Source of the DNA: Tetraselmis striata
Lineage: Eukaryota > Chlorophyta > Chlorodendrophyceae > Chlorodendrales > Chlorodendraceae
Reading direction: 5' to 3'
DNA length: 64,000 bases
NCBI GenBank assembly: GCA_006384855.1
Contig: VCJN01002800.1
Location: 1 to 64,000 of the forward strand
A program made the translations under genes and the position numbers. Below the pieces are notes generated by a model, which was not told the origin of the DNA, ran no database searches, and worked only from the letters and a program-made list of their open reading frames with translations. Below are positions 34,103 through 45,700 of the stretch, piece after piece; the first letter of the stretch is position 1, and each line of letters begins with the position of its first letter.

Positions 34103-34177
<75 letters not shown>
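33878..34177. repeat. Tandem duplication plus AT/GT microsatellite
   Basis: Two diverged copies of a block of roughly 100-125 bp (CGGCGAGCTTCTGGTTTCGG..., then CTCATTAGTAGC..., then TCCGGAAG) lie at about 33878-33985 and 34002-34100, followed directly by (AT)n and (GT)n at about 34103-34177. Confidence 0.75.
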
Positions 34178-34178
<1 letters not shown>

Positions 34179-35039
34179 TATATGACACGACGGATGATGG
34201 ATTGTTTATATATGTAGCAGTGTGTTGTTGTCATCGTCCCATCATGGCAATTAATTAGTTCCTTCACTCAGCAGACGCATGCGGGAAATAACAACAAAGG
34301 GACTGGGACAGGATTATTGGGACATGCTCAAATATTATTGCCCTTTATTTCTCAACAACAATAAGTACACCACTGCCGAAATAAATAGGAATTGAGAATA
34401 ATTATGAAGTATGTTCGCTTTTATCTTACAGTGAGACTTGCACCGTCGTACATTATTGGCCATATATATACTGTTGGAGTTATCATACGGCGGCACTTAT
34501 TGACCATGAGTAGTATGAACTTCTACGGTTTTCTACATAACACAATACAGATTATTGCCGCAACCACATCACATTCATTTACGGTCGCATATCAGTTACT
34601 GCATCATGATGATTGCACCATTATGAACTATGAAATTATTACAAATAGGCGTCCACGCTTGCTGCTGCAAATCAGCAGCATATTATTATTCTTATATATC
34701 ATTGCTAGCACATAGTGATATGTTCATCCAATGTTACGCACAATCACCTGAACACTAAAGATGACTTATGTTGCATTGCAAAGGCATCATGTTATACTGC
34801 TCGGCATCAAATTCATGCCAATCACGCGTTCACTAGATGCCATCATCATCGTGTCTAGCCCGCCAGCAGCTGCCGCTATACATCTGTAGTATATCGCGAT
34901 ATATCATATGTGCGTGCTGCCGCTACAGCACTGATTAGGAAATGTCTAGTTTCTATTTTACAGAGTAGAACGAATATAATAGAAAATGTCTTGATAATCT
35001 GGGTTTATTGAATAAAAACCGTCTTGATAATTTGACTTT

Positions 35040-35100
35040 TCTTGAAAGAAAACTGACAGATACACATGTGACGTATTGCGAATCGATTTCGGACAGCACT
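35040..35100 (+). repeat. Dispersed repeat, copy 2
   Basis: Reads GAAAGAAAACTGACAGATAC and then GTATTGCGAATCGATTTCGG and ACAGCAC, matching the minus strand at 19366-19465. Confidence 0.6.
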
Positions 35101-36781
35101 CATAATATGGCCCATTCATTCAGGGAAACACGTTTAATACGTACATATTGTTTGAAAATAGCTTTCATAGCAAAAGAGGAAATCAGGAATGCGGACCGAT
35201 GCACGCAGATGAGAATACTGCGTCGTTAACGAGTACTACACATTACTAGTGGCTATTACGCCGAGTACATCGTCCTGGTAGTTATATACCAGTACTCGAG
35301 TGACAATAAGGATTGGTACTGCAATTTCCATGATGTATTCGTACCAGTGATCACTAAGCAACATTATCACGAATTTACACATTTTAAAAACTGCGTCTAA
35401 ACAGTCTGCAATAATAAATAAAATACAGCAAGAGGACGACGTACCACCGGTAATAGCAGAATTACCAGCAAAACGCCATACGAAGGGTCAGGGTGTCAAA
35501 ACACGGCCAGGCAACGCCGTTACAATTTTCTGCCACCTACACTCTAGCAGATGTTGCTACCGGTACGGATCAATTATATTGAATATCGGCGTCACTACGA
35601 AACCAAGTCCAGGCTGTCGCATTTGATCCCGGCGCATTTTACTCGATGAATGACTTTGTCGTTCTTTTAATTGAAAAGTCTACCGCTTTACCTCAGGGGG
35701 ACTCCGGAAAGACGGGAGTCTTGCATCATTGGTGATTCTTCACGTTTGGGGAAGCTTGACACACTACAACACTGTACAGTATACACACACGATATATCAT
35801 AGTATCTATGTGGGGGCAGGTGCACATAATTAGTCACCAGCAATCGTAAGCATCGAGAGTCGCGCGGCGAATGGCAAAACCATAAAGGAGACGAATGGTT
35901 TATTCCTAATCTATCCAGATTATCTATAGTGCGATATATAACATCGCGGTAAGAACAGTGTCCAAGTACATAAAACCATAGTAGTGGTGGCTTATTTTTG
36001 TACAAAATACTAAAACTAGCAGCAGCAAGCATGGAGTCATGTATTTAGGCCGTCCCTGTCACCCAGGGAGGGATTGTGTTAGCGTTATGATATTGCATAT
36101 CACGCGGCCTGTATTTAGGTAGAGGATATAGACCGATACAGTGGACAATATAGAACAATGGTCATACATATTCAGTCGTGAAATACGTTATTGCTGTGCT
36201 ATATGCAGATTCTTGTACGTTTATCTCTGGCCTCCACACGATGCACATTTGTTCTCGACTTACACACGATAATACTGACTACAGAAATGCAGATAATATA
36301 GGACCATTGCGATGTGCTGCTACACTATCGCGGCTAAAAATAACAACTGAAGATACCAGCAGCACATGTTGCAACTCAGCGATTCTGTGCAGTGCTGTCA
36401 CAGTCCACATTCCCCTACATACATAGTATTTGACATGCGATATGTTACAACGAGAAAAAGTTTACCGCACATCATTCTAATTAAAGTCATAAGGCGGCTG
36501 CCGGCAACCCACTACTGTGCATGGTAGATTACCGCCTATTAGACCAGATCAGGTCAGATACTTCCTGCTACTTCCCACACAGTGGCACAATTCGCCCAGT
36601 GTGCCTGAACTTGAATAAGCTGCTACTGCCATGCGTTTTACCCCACCATTGCGATCGCCTATATGTTAATTCGCCGCATGTGTCAGGGCAGGACAACCTC
36701 ACGCTCTGTGGGTGGACTCCCTTAAGGACGCCAGAGTGTCCGTAGGGGTGGACTCGTTCACTTGAATTGCAGCCAGATAGA

Positions 36782-37351
36782 CTAATCCTTCTGCATCTTG
36801 CTCCTCGGTGAACAGGTTCTGACAGAGACCAGCGGCGGTTTGGCGCCAGTGCCGGCGGATGACGAAGTGCAGTAAACCGTCAGCTGCTGAACAGGCGGGC
36901 TTTCCTTCACATTAACGTCGACAGTCGCGCAGTCAGCACCCGACTCTTGGTCGGCTTCTGGCTCCTCCACCTCCGGCCTATGCGTCTCTTTGAGGGCCGT
37001 GTAAGCCCGCCGCCTGGTGCGCAGCGCAAGCACCAGCCACAGCAGGCCCGCAACCACGAGCCCGCAGAAAACGACCGCTCCCGCAAAGGACGAGCGCGCG
37101 GCCTCCTCGTCAAGCAGCTGCCCCTGCTCTTTGGGGCCAAGCCCTAGCCAGCGCGACATCAGAGACAGATCCACCTCTGTAGAGTTCACCGCTCCAGCGG
37201 CCAGCCGTTCTGCTTGCTCCGGCAACGACGCGAAACCGTCAGCCTCTGCAGACATGCCGGAAAACTCTTTCTCGGCGGCAGCCATGACGCCCCGGACACC
37301 CGGCGAGCGTCTTCCCTGGGAACACGCGGCGAGCCGCCTCGCGCCCCCCAA
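36782..37351 (-). CDS. Single-pass membrane protein, unrecognised
   Basis: A single open frame of 189 codons. The Met at 37285 (MAAAEKEFSGMSAEADG) is a more natural start than the first Met and gives 167 residues. An acidic, Ala-rich N-terminal part with an NST glycosylation-type site is followed by one membrane segment (SFAGAVVFCGLVVAGLLWLVLAL), a stop-transfer RTRRRA, then a Glu/Asp-rich and Ser/Thr-rich tail ending SPRSKMQKD. Positive charges after the segment suggest the tail is cytosolic. The gene is divergent to the GT29 gene 0.9 kb away. No intron was needed. Function unknown; a spurious frame cannot be fully excluded, but the membrane layout and GC-rich third positions argue for a gene. 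Confidence 0.55.
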   Translation of the reverse strand: MGGARRLAACSQGRRSPGVRGVMAAAEKEFSGMSAEADGFASLPEQAERLAAGAVNSTEVDLSLMSRWLGLGPKEQGQLLDEEAARSSFAGAVVFCGLVVAGLLWLVLALRTRRRAYTALKETHRPEVEEPEADQESGADCATVDVNVKESPPVQQLTVYCTSSSAGTGAKPPLVSVRTCSPRSKMQKD

Positions 37352-38220
37352 ATCCCTGAGTTTGTTGTTGACCCCGGTAGCCCCGACAGATCCTGACGAA
37401 GGTCGAGTGAAAGCGCGCAGGAAGCAGGGTAGACGTCGTAGGCTCGCTGTGATGGGAACTGGTGTGTGCGGCCAACAGACAAAACTTCAACTACAACCAG
37501 CATGACTGTATCGTCGTCCGCGGTCGTGGTGGTGGTGGTCCACTGCAAACTTGCCAGTACTAGTTCGTTATCTTAACGTAATGCACCCGCTACATGACTT
37601 CGCGCGGTCGTGCATTGAAGTATAAATAACGGTAACTTTATGACCCCGCTGGGCGGAGCTACCTACCGGTATAGGGATTATATATATAAATAGAGCGCAA
37701 TATCATTATTGGACACTTTTTATGGAATGTTCAACCGTAGTACTGTATTTATTTCATTTGAGAGCGGCCGCCCGACGGGCAACGGCGAGCCAGACAGGTC
37801 GCTGGCAGTATTTTTTTTCTCGCAGCTGTCGAGGGGGTCGCTGCGATTGGCGTGTATCATCGCGGGGGCGATGTTTAGAGCGTGCCTGCTCCGCACTGAA
37901 CGACCGACATCACCTGGTTACACGTTTCCCCGGCGCGTGATCCGCTTCTACCAGTACCCCCAAGACCATACTAAGTAGGCCTCGATCCAGGTGTGCGTGC
38001 CTCAACTCGCTATCTAGCGAGTCTTTGGGCGGCCGGTGCAGGGCCGGGGCGGATAAGACGAGGCAAGGGGAGGAGGACAGCGGAAATAACACGCCGACCG
38101 GCGGCGATGGACAGTCTGCACTCGTAGCAGCGGCCAAGCGGGAGGGCGGGGACGGCGGCGGTAGTCGCGCGCGCAAAGCTCCCTCCAGGGTGGCGGGAGG
38201 CTTGTCCCCGTCAGCAACTC
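37352..38220. other. Divergent intergenic region
   Basis: Lies between the minus-strand membrane protein and the GT29 gene and should hold both promoters. An AT-rich stretch (37620-37700) stands out. The frame at 37709-37978 is unconvincing. Confidence 0.4.
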
Positions 38221-40531
38221 ATGGCCGGCTTGCGGGCGCCGCTGCGGCGCTGCGCGCGGTTGACGCCGGTGGAGCTGCTGGGCGGCCTGCTGATGGCGTT
38301 CACAGTGTTCACGCTACTGCGCGCGCCGGCGCCGGACCTCGCGGTGGTGCGCCCCCCGCCCCCTCAGCCGCTGCCCGACCATAACCTGCCCTTGTCCTTG
38401 GTGCTTAGGCATCATACGGCGGCTCGTTGCGATGCTTTGCGTTGTGTCTGCAGGACGTGTGGGCGGAGGACGGCCGCGGTGGGGCGGAGTTCGAGGGCGG
38501 CGGCGAGGGCGAGGGAGTGGCGATGTCCGCTCCGGGCAGCCGGCCCGGCGACGCGCCGGCCGCCATATCCGCGGAGGTGGCCAGCCGCGCGAGCATGCTG
38601 CTGGACGACGTGGTGGCGGGCGAGGAGGGCGAGGGCGAGGGAGTGGAGCGCGGTGCACAGGAGCGGGCGGCTGGCGACAGGGGCGAGGAGCCGCGCAGTG
38701 CAAAGCGCAAAGCAGGTATACGACCCCCCCCCCCCCCCCCCCCCCCCCGCCCTCGCCCTCTCACCCAACCCTTTCCTCTCTCCCCAACTACGCGCCACAG
38801 CCGCAACGCAGGCGATGGTGCTTAGACTGCTACAGTCACCGTTTGCCCGTGACCCGCAGATCAGCGGAAGGCCGCAGGGGACAAATCGGCCAGAGCGAGG
38901 GCGGAGGGGTCGCGCCGCATCCGGCTGGGCGGGTGAGGCCAGGGCGCCTGCTGCCTGCCCAAAGCTGCCTGCCCAAAGCTGCTGCCTGACCTGCACTGGC
39001 CCACGGCGCCATTACGGCTGATGCCTGCGGGTCGGGTGGATTGCAGGGCTGGCGGGGAGGACGAGGACGTGAGGCCGTTGACGATGCTGCAGGAGAGGCA
39101 GCAGCGGGCGGCGCGCAAGGTCCTCCCCCCCCCCCCCCCCCCCCCCCCCCCTCTCCACCGTTTGCTGACATTAAAAAGTTTGTGGGGGCAGAGGAGTGCG
39201 GCAAAGGAAGGGATAGGGTGGGAGAAGGGTGTTACAGTGGGGAGTGTGTGGCGCGTGTCAGGCGGCAAAGGAGGCGGAGCAGCAGCGCCGTGCGGAGGAG
39301 GCGCGCGAAAGGGAGAACGACCCCGAGGTGCAGGCGGCGGCATATGCGGCCAGGTGCCCCTCTCACTCCTTCCCCGCCAAACCCCTTAAAGCTTTCCCCG
39401 CCCGCCGGCGCCGCCATCCGTTGATGCGCCGCCTGCACCCGCCCATCTATGCGCCACGGAGTTTCGCTGGTTGTGGCAGCAGCACTGCGGCAGTCTCGAG
39501 CAGCTGCTGCGGTCAATGTGGGATGGGCCGGACTGTATGAAGGGGGGGGAGGGGGGGGGGGGAGGGCTGATGGAGGGGGCTGGCGGGTTGCAGGCAGCAG
39601 GAGCTGGCACGCATGGGCGCAGCGGAGGCGGAGGCAGAGGCGGAGGAGTTTGCGCCGCGCGTGCTGTCGGTGACGCCGCCGCACGGCCCACGCGAGGGTG
39701 GCACGGTGCTGCTCCTGCGCGGCACCGGCTTTGGCAGCCGCCGGGATGAGATTGCTGCGATGGTGGGTGGAGTGCCGTGCGAGGAGACGCGCTGGCTGAG
39801 CGCGGAGGCGGTCGCGTGCGTGTCCCCCGCGGGCGAAGGCACCGGCCTGCTGGTGGAGCTCACCCGGTGCGAGTGCGCCGGGGATTCGCAGGTGCGCTAC
39901 CCCTTAAGAGCCCCCCCCCCCCCCCCCCCCCCCCTTGACCCCTTCTCCTTCCCTCACTCCACACCAGCAGAGCCGGCCTGACCCTGGCAATGACCCCCCC
40001 CCCCCCCCCCCGCATAGGCGGCCATGGACACTCGCAATGCGGGGGAGGCGGCGGAGATGGCGGTGCGCTTCTCCTATGACGAGGACGCGCTGAAGGGCAT
40101 CATGAGCCGCATTGACATTGACATCCGGTGAGTGGGCGGCAGGTGGGCGGGGCAGGTGGGCCGATCGGCAGGCAGGGCAGGGCAGGGCAGGGCAGGGCAG
40201 GGCAGGCGAGGCGGCTGAGGGGGGCGCTGGCGCTGGCCCCGCCCCGTGCAGGCCGCCGGGGCTGCCAATCCAGATGCACCGGCAGCAGATGGTGGAGAAC
40301 GCCGCGGGCGCGCTGTTTGAGGCCAAGTTCCTGGACTTCCGAGATGACACGGAGAACTTTTACGCCATGCTGCCCGCCATGGCGCAATGTGAGGCTCTTC
40401 TCCCCTCCCCTTTCCAACCCGCCCCCCTTCGCAAGTACAACCACCACCACCACCCATGGTAGAGAAGAGGCTTCCCCTGCATCCCACCCAAGACAGGCGT
40501 GCCTTCTATGAGTGCATTCTTTGAAAGGAGG

Positions 40532-40581
<50 letters not shown>

Positions 40582-42674
40582 TGGGGGGGGGGGAAGGGGG
40601 GGGGAGGGGGGGCAAACCTTACATGTCTGTGGCCGCGCTTTATGTTTGCTCCATATGATTGTCTGTGACCTAGTCGGGAGGACGAAGAAAACTATATTTG
40701 TCTCGACATCTATTGGAACTCACCGCGCGAATAGCGTGGAACCTTTTCTGCGACCGTGCTCTGGCGCAAAATCATCGAGTGTTGTTTCGACCCGTGGACC
40801 TAGTGTAATGTTACGTGACGCTGTAGCTGGTTTAGGAGCATTGCCGCACCTCAAGAATGGGCCACCTGCTGCTGTCTGCCCTCTGCCCCTCCGCCCTCTG
40901 CGTCCTCTTGACCTACACGCTCAGCAAGCTTGTTGCCCCCCCCCCCCCCCCCATCTTCGTGGGGCCACGCAGTCCTGCCGGCGCAGGACAAGAACCCGGC
41001 ACACGAGACCTGCGCGGTAGTGGGGCGTAGCGGCAGCCTGCTGGGCTCGCGCTCCGGCGCGGAGATTGACAAGCACAGCGCCATCTTCCGCTTCGACAAC
41101 AGCCCCACTGCCTTCAAGTACGCGGCCGACGTGGGCAAGCGGACCAAGTACCAGGTGCAGCCATGCAAGCATGTCCCCTTGGGCCTAGGCGTGGGGTGTT
41201 TGCTGCCCGATCTGTTACTGGCTCCCAGCCCGCACCTGTCCGCGCCCTGGTGCGGGCCTTCTCCGCTGGCTGTGCTTGCCGAGGCCACGCTTTGGGTTTG
41301 CTATACATTTGTGGGGGGCTTGGACCCCCCGCGAAGAAGGGAAATGTATCTCAACCTGAATCCATCGGTACACACCGCGATCACAGCGTGGAGTCTCCCA
41401 CCCGATGGCGGAAAATAGTTCATTTGTAATGTGTCGGCCCGCGTTCAATGCCACGGGTCCGTGCCGCGCCTCTGCAGGTTCTGAACGCGCACTGGGGCTC
41501 CACCCTGATGGGCTGGGTGTCGACCGGGGATGAGATGCCGATGCCGCGCGTCACGCGCTGGTGGATCGACGTCGCCGCGGTCGTGCTGTGGGACGACGCC
41601 TCGCACAAGGACTACTCCGTGCTGCGCAACATCTACCCCAAGTGCGACCCCCCCTTCCCACCGGGCATCTAGTGTTATGGGTCATGGGGAGTAGGGTTCC
41701 ATAGGGTCTGGGCTAACGAGCCCTGGACGGCGGCGGCATCCAGCACGAAGCTGCGACATCATCGACGTGGTCGGGCTCCCCCCCCCCCCCCGCCCCTCCC
41801 CCTCTTCCCACCGGGCATGACAGTGTTATAATGGGTTATGCAGACTAGGGTTCCATAGGGTCCGTAGCTGGCGAGCCCTGGACTGCAGGATCCAGCACGA
41901 AGCTGCGACAACATGGATGTGGTCGGGCTACCCCCCCCCCCCCCCCCTCTCCCACAGTATATCACAGCAGGGAAACATTCATCGAGAGTATATGTGACAA
42001 GTGGTACGGTTGTACCTTGAACAGCACTCAATCAATGCCGGCACTCTAGCATGTCACGGGTGGCCCTTGCGTACTCCACTAGTAGGATCGACCGCCGGTC
42101 ATGGGAGTGAGGCGGGGGTCCACAACTGTCCAGCTGCAGTGCTCAGATCCGGCCCTAGCTGGCGGAGTGGCTGGCTGCCCGGCTGGCGGGGAGGTGGGGC
42201 GGAGGCACGCCGAGCGAGCTGACGCCGCGATGGTCGCCCGCTGCGCCCGGCAGCGCCGTGGTGACCTTTCTGAGCCGCGAGCTCGTCACGCTCGGCGCCA
42301 AGTTCATGGAGCTAATGCGCCGGCAGATTGAGCGCGTGTTCCACATCCCGCTGGAGGTGGACACGCGTATCTCCTCGCAGCTGTACACGGTCCTGCTCGC
42401 CATGAACACCTGCCAGCAGGTGAGGCCGCCACCCGCCTAGCCGCACCTGATCCGGGCATCCGCCTCGGAGCCACCACACCTCTCGCCGGCTGACCCCCCC
42501 CCCCCCCCCCCCCCCCCCCACCTCCCCACCCCCACCCCCACCCACCCCGACCCCCTGCTGTTGCAGGTGACCATCTACGGCTCGGATCTGGGCTGCAGCA
42601 TCCGGGGCAAGCGCTGTGCGTACACCTACTTTGACGAGAGCGAGCCGTCGGAGAAGGCGCGCGCGCAGCTGGTG

Positions 42675-42705
<31 letters not shown>

Positions 42706-45700
42706 ATCCCCCTACCCCCGAAATTGGCTCGATGCCACCCCCATTTGACATGCGAATACGACCGCACGTCTTCCGCCACGGCAACTCGAGAGCTGCGAAT
42801 TTGAACCTGTCAGAGGTCAAATACAGATATGATACGACAGGGAATGTCCGTCTACCTTGCATGCGACCCCCCTTTGGGGGCTCATACTACAAATGATATC
42901 CGCGGAAGGCTTGCGCAATCATAGAACACCTCTTATCGTATCCTTTTTGTATGCCTCAGATTGGGCCTGCGCGCAGTCTATTAGAACATCCGCTATGGTC
43001 CCGCGATAGGTTCGTCTGCATTATGCCTCCCACAGGCAGGGCAGGCGGTTATGAATTCGCAGTGGCGGTGTTGTTACCGCGGCGGCGCCGGTGGATGCGC
43101 CGGCACATGTACACGGCCGCACCCAACTGATGGAAGGGAGCAGCTGCCTCTAGCCAGCATGCGACGGGCTGTGCCTGACCCCGGCCTGCCTTCCTCCCCA
43201 CGGTATGCAGTTCCTGGAGAGCAACATCATCATGGCGCTGCAGGAGGTGCGCAGCCCGCCGCCCCTCGCAGCACGCCAAGGGGAGCCATGCCCGAGCGTG
43301 CGCTGGCTTGTCGCTGAGCAGCGCTGCGCCGCGCGCGCCTCTGCTGCGCCGCAGGCCGGCCTGGTGCAGGTGGTCGCCACCCTGCGAGCGCCGGCGGAGC
43401 ACCCAATCGCGCTGCCGGGGCGCAGCCCGGGCGCCGTGCCGCGCTGCGACGGCCGCATGTGCCTGCCGCCCTGCTCAGGCCGCGGCGCCTTCTCCAACGG
43501 CACCTGCCACTGCCACCGCATGTTTGGCGGCGCCAGCTGCGAGCTGGACCTGCTGGAGCTCAACGCGGAACAGCTGGTCAAGGCAAGCCGCACCAGCCCA
43601 CCGGCCACCGCTGCCGACCACCCGCTTCTGCTGTCCTTGATGAGCTACTCGTGCCATGACCACGCATTGAGTTAGCTATATGCCGTTGTTGACGATCCCC
43701 TCACGAAGCACAAACAACTAAGCGTGCCGACGGTCATAAGAACACTGCAGATAGGAACCCGCCCCACCTGTCAAACGTCAGAGGTAACCGACCGATGGCG
43801 GAACTATATCGAATGTTTTCTTATATTCGATATAGGCTCTCATAGGCTGGATGCAAGCCCAATTAGAGGCTCACTGTAAGGGTTCTTGCAGGTGCGTCAG
43901 CACCCGTATGTTATCATATGGGCACCCATATTACATCACATTACACTACATTATATATGCTCTATTATATTATAGAACATATACTATCGCCTGGGAATCT
44001 ATCGTAGTAGTCCTTACACCATGAAAGTAGCACGGAATCCCCGACTAGGTTGTGCAATACAGCAGTTTGTGATGCTTTGGGGGCCCGCGCACCCCATTGA
44101 GTGCGGCATACCATACAAACACAAGCGGTCTGCGGATAAATAACGTTTCTTGACCCCCATGAAGAGGAAAAGACTTGAAACGGACAAATGAATAAGAATA
44201 TGGCATAGATTTGTCATCAATATTCCGACGCACACAATTCATTATTTTCTTTTGGCCCTCCCGGGAGCCGTATTTGATTGTACGCGTGGGGTGAGGGGGG
44301 GCGGGCTAACTTGACCTGGCAAACTGCGCACAGGATCTGCCGCTCACCTACCACGGCGACATCGTCATGCACCGCCAGGCCGTCACGTGGCTGCCGCACG
44401 CAGCGGTGCGTGGCCGTGCCGCCCCCATTCTCCCGAACCGTCCTGCCCCCTTACTCTGCCTTCCCTGGCCCGGCTCCCTTCCCCTGACTGACTGGCTGGG
44501 TGCGCTGGCAGGACGGCATTCTCGCCGAGATGGGCGATGCTGCGGACCTGGGCGTGATCCCGCTGCCGGAGGGTGTCACGCGGAACCGGACCGAGGTAGG
44601 CGACGCCTTCCTCGTTGACCGCAAGACATACCACATGCTGCCCGCCGGCGACGACTTCCTGTTTGAGAGTGCGCCCCCCCCCCCCCCCCCCCTTTCTCCG
44701 TGGGTCCCGGCGCCCGTCGTTTGCGCGATTACCTCTGTTCTTAAAATCCCTGCTGTGTGCCCCCAACCCCCCTTCCTGGTTGTGGTGGGCAGACTGGACT
44801 GCCACACGCCCACATCGAGACCCCGCGCACGCCAAGCGGCCGGGCCTGCACAAGCCGGGCCTCGGTACCTGCGCCCTCGTCGGCAACTCGGGTGCCCCCC
44901 CCCCCCCCCCCCCTCGAGCCAGTACTTCGTGTGTTTTAACCCGACAGCTGCCTCACACTACGGCAGCGCCAGCGCCCCCGCTCTCCCCCATTCACTCCCC
45001 CCCCCCCCCCCCCCCCCCCGCCCTTCCATCCCCAATCCACCTTTTCGTGCAGGTACGCTCCTGTCACATCAGTACGGGGCGGACATCGACGACCACGACG
45101 TGGTTTACCGCTTCAACCAAGCGCCCGTGGCGGGATTCAAGAGGTGCGCCGCCGCCTGGTTGGGCGCGGCAATAGAGGGGGCGGCGGGGGAGTGGTGGGG
45201 GGGGGGGGGGCAGGGGGGCACAGCCCTCCAACCCCCCCCCCCCCCCCCCCCCCCCCCCCTCTTGATAGCAGCAGCACCCGTCCTCCTGTGTGCGCAACTG
45301 TGGCAACGGCTCACTGCCTCGCCGCCGCCGCCATGGGTGCAGGGAGGTGGGAGCCCGCACGACGCACGAGTCGCTGAACAGCGCGTGGCTGAAGCTGCTG
45401 GTGGAGGGGAAGCATGGGGAGGGCGTCTTCGGGCAGCACCACAACTGGGACTGGCGCAGCGACGTGCGTGAAGCGCTGCCTCGCCTCCCCCCCCCCCCCC
45501 CCCCCCCTCTTCCCTTTGCTCTCCTTTCATTGGCCTGGTCTGCTCTGTGAACTCTTCGCCCTGGCTTGATGTGCGCACTTCATTATGTCCCAAAGGAAGG
45601 CGACAGTTTGTCAGTAGGGTTTCACGCCAATAGGGTTTTCCACGGGTTGCGCTGCTGGTCCCAACGCACCCATACGAACGAACCCTCATCATAAGGCTCA

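Larger units (their letters stand above)
30001..36781. other. Gene-poor, AT-richer region
   Basis: About 6.8 kb with no gene I can support. It holds a C-run at about 30453-30470, the second copy of a dispersed repeat near 35040-35100, a tandem duplication (33878-34100) with an adjoining AT/GT microsatellite, and a G-run near 32326-32344. Several frames of 60-150 codons exist (for example 31385-31840 and 32042-32290), but none shows a motif or consistent codon bias. Old unclassified transposon matter is the simplest reading. Confidence 0.45.

Noticed and set aside
38314..39863. Minus-strand Pro/Arg-rich frames opposite GT29 exons
   Set aside because: Antisense shadows of coding exons and C-runs; the plus strand carries consistent exons and domains.
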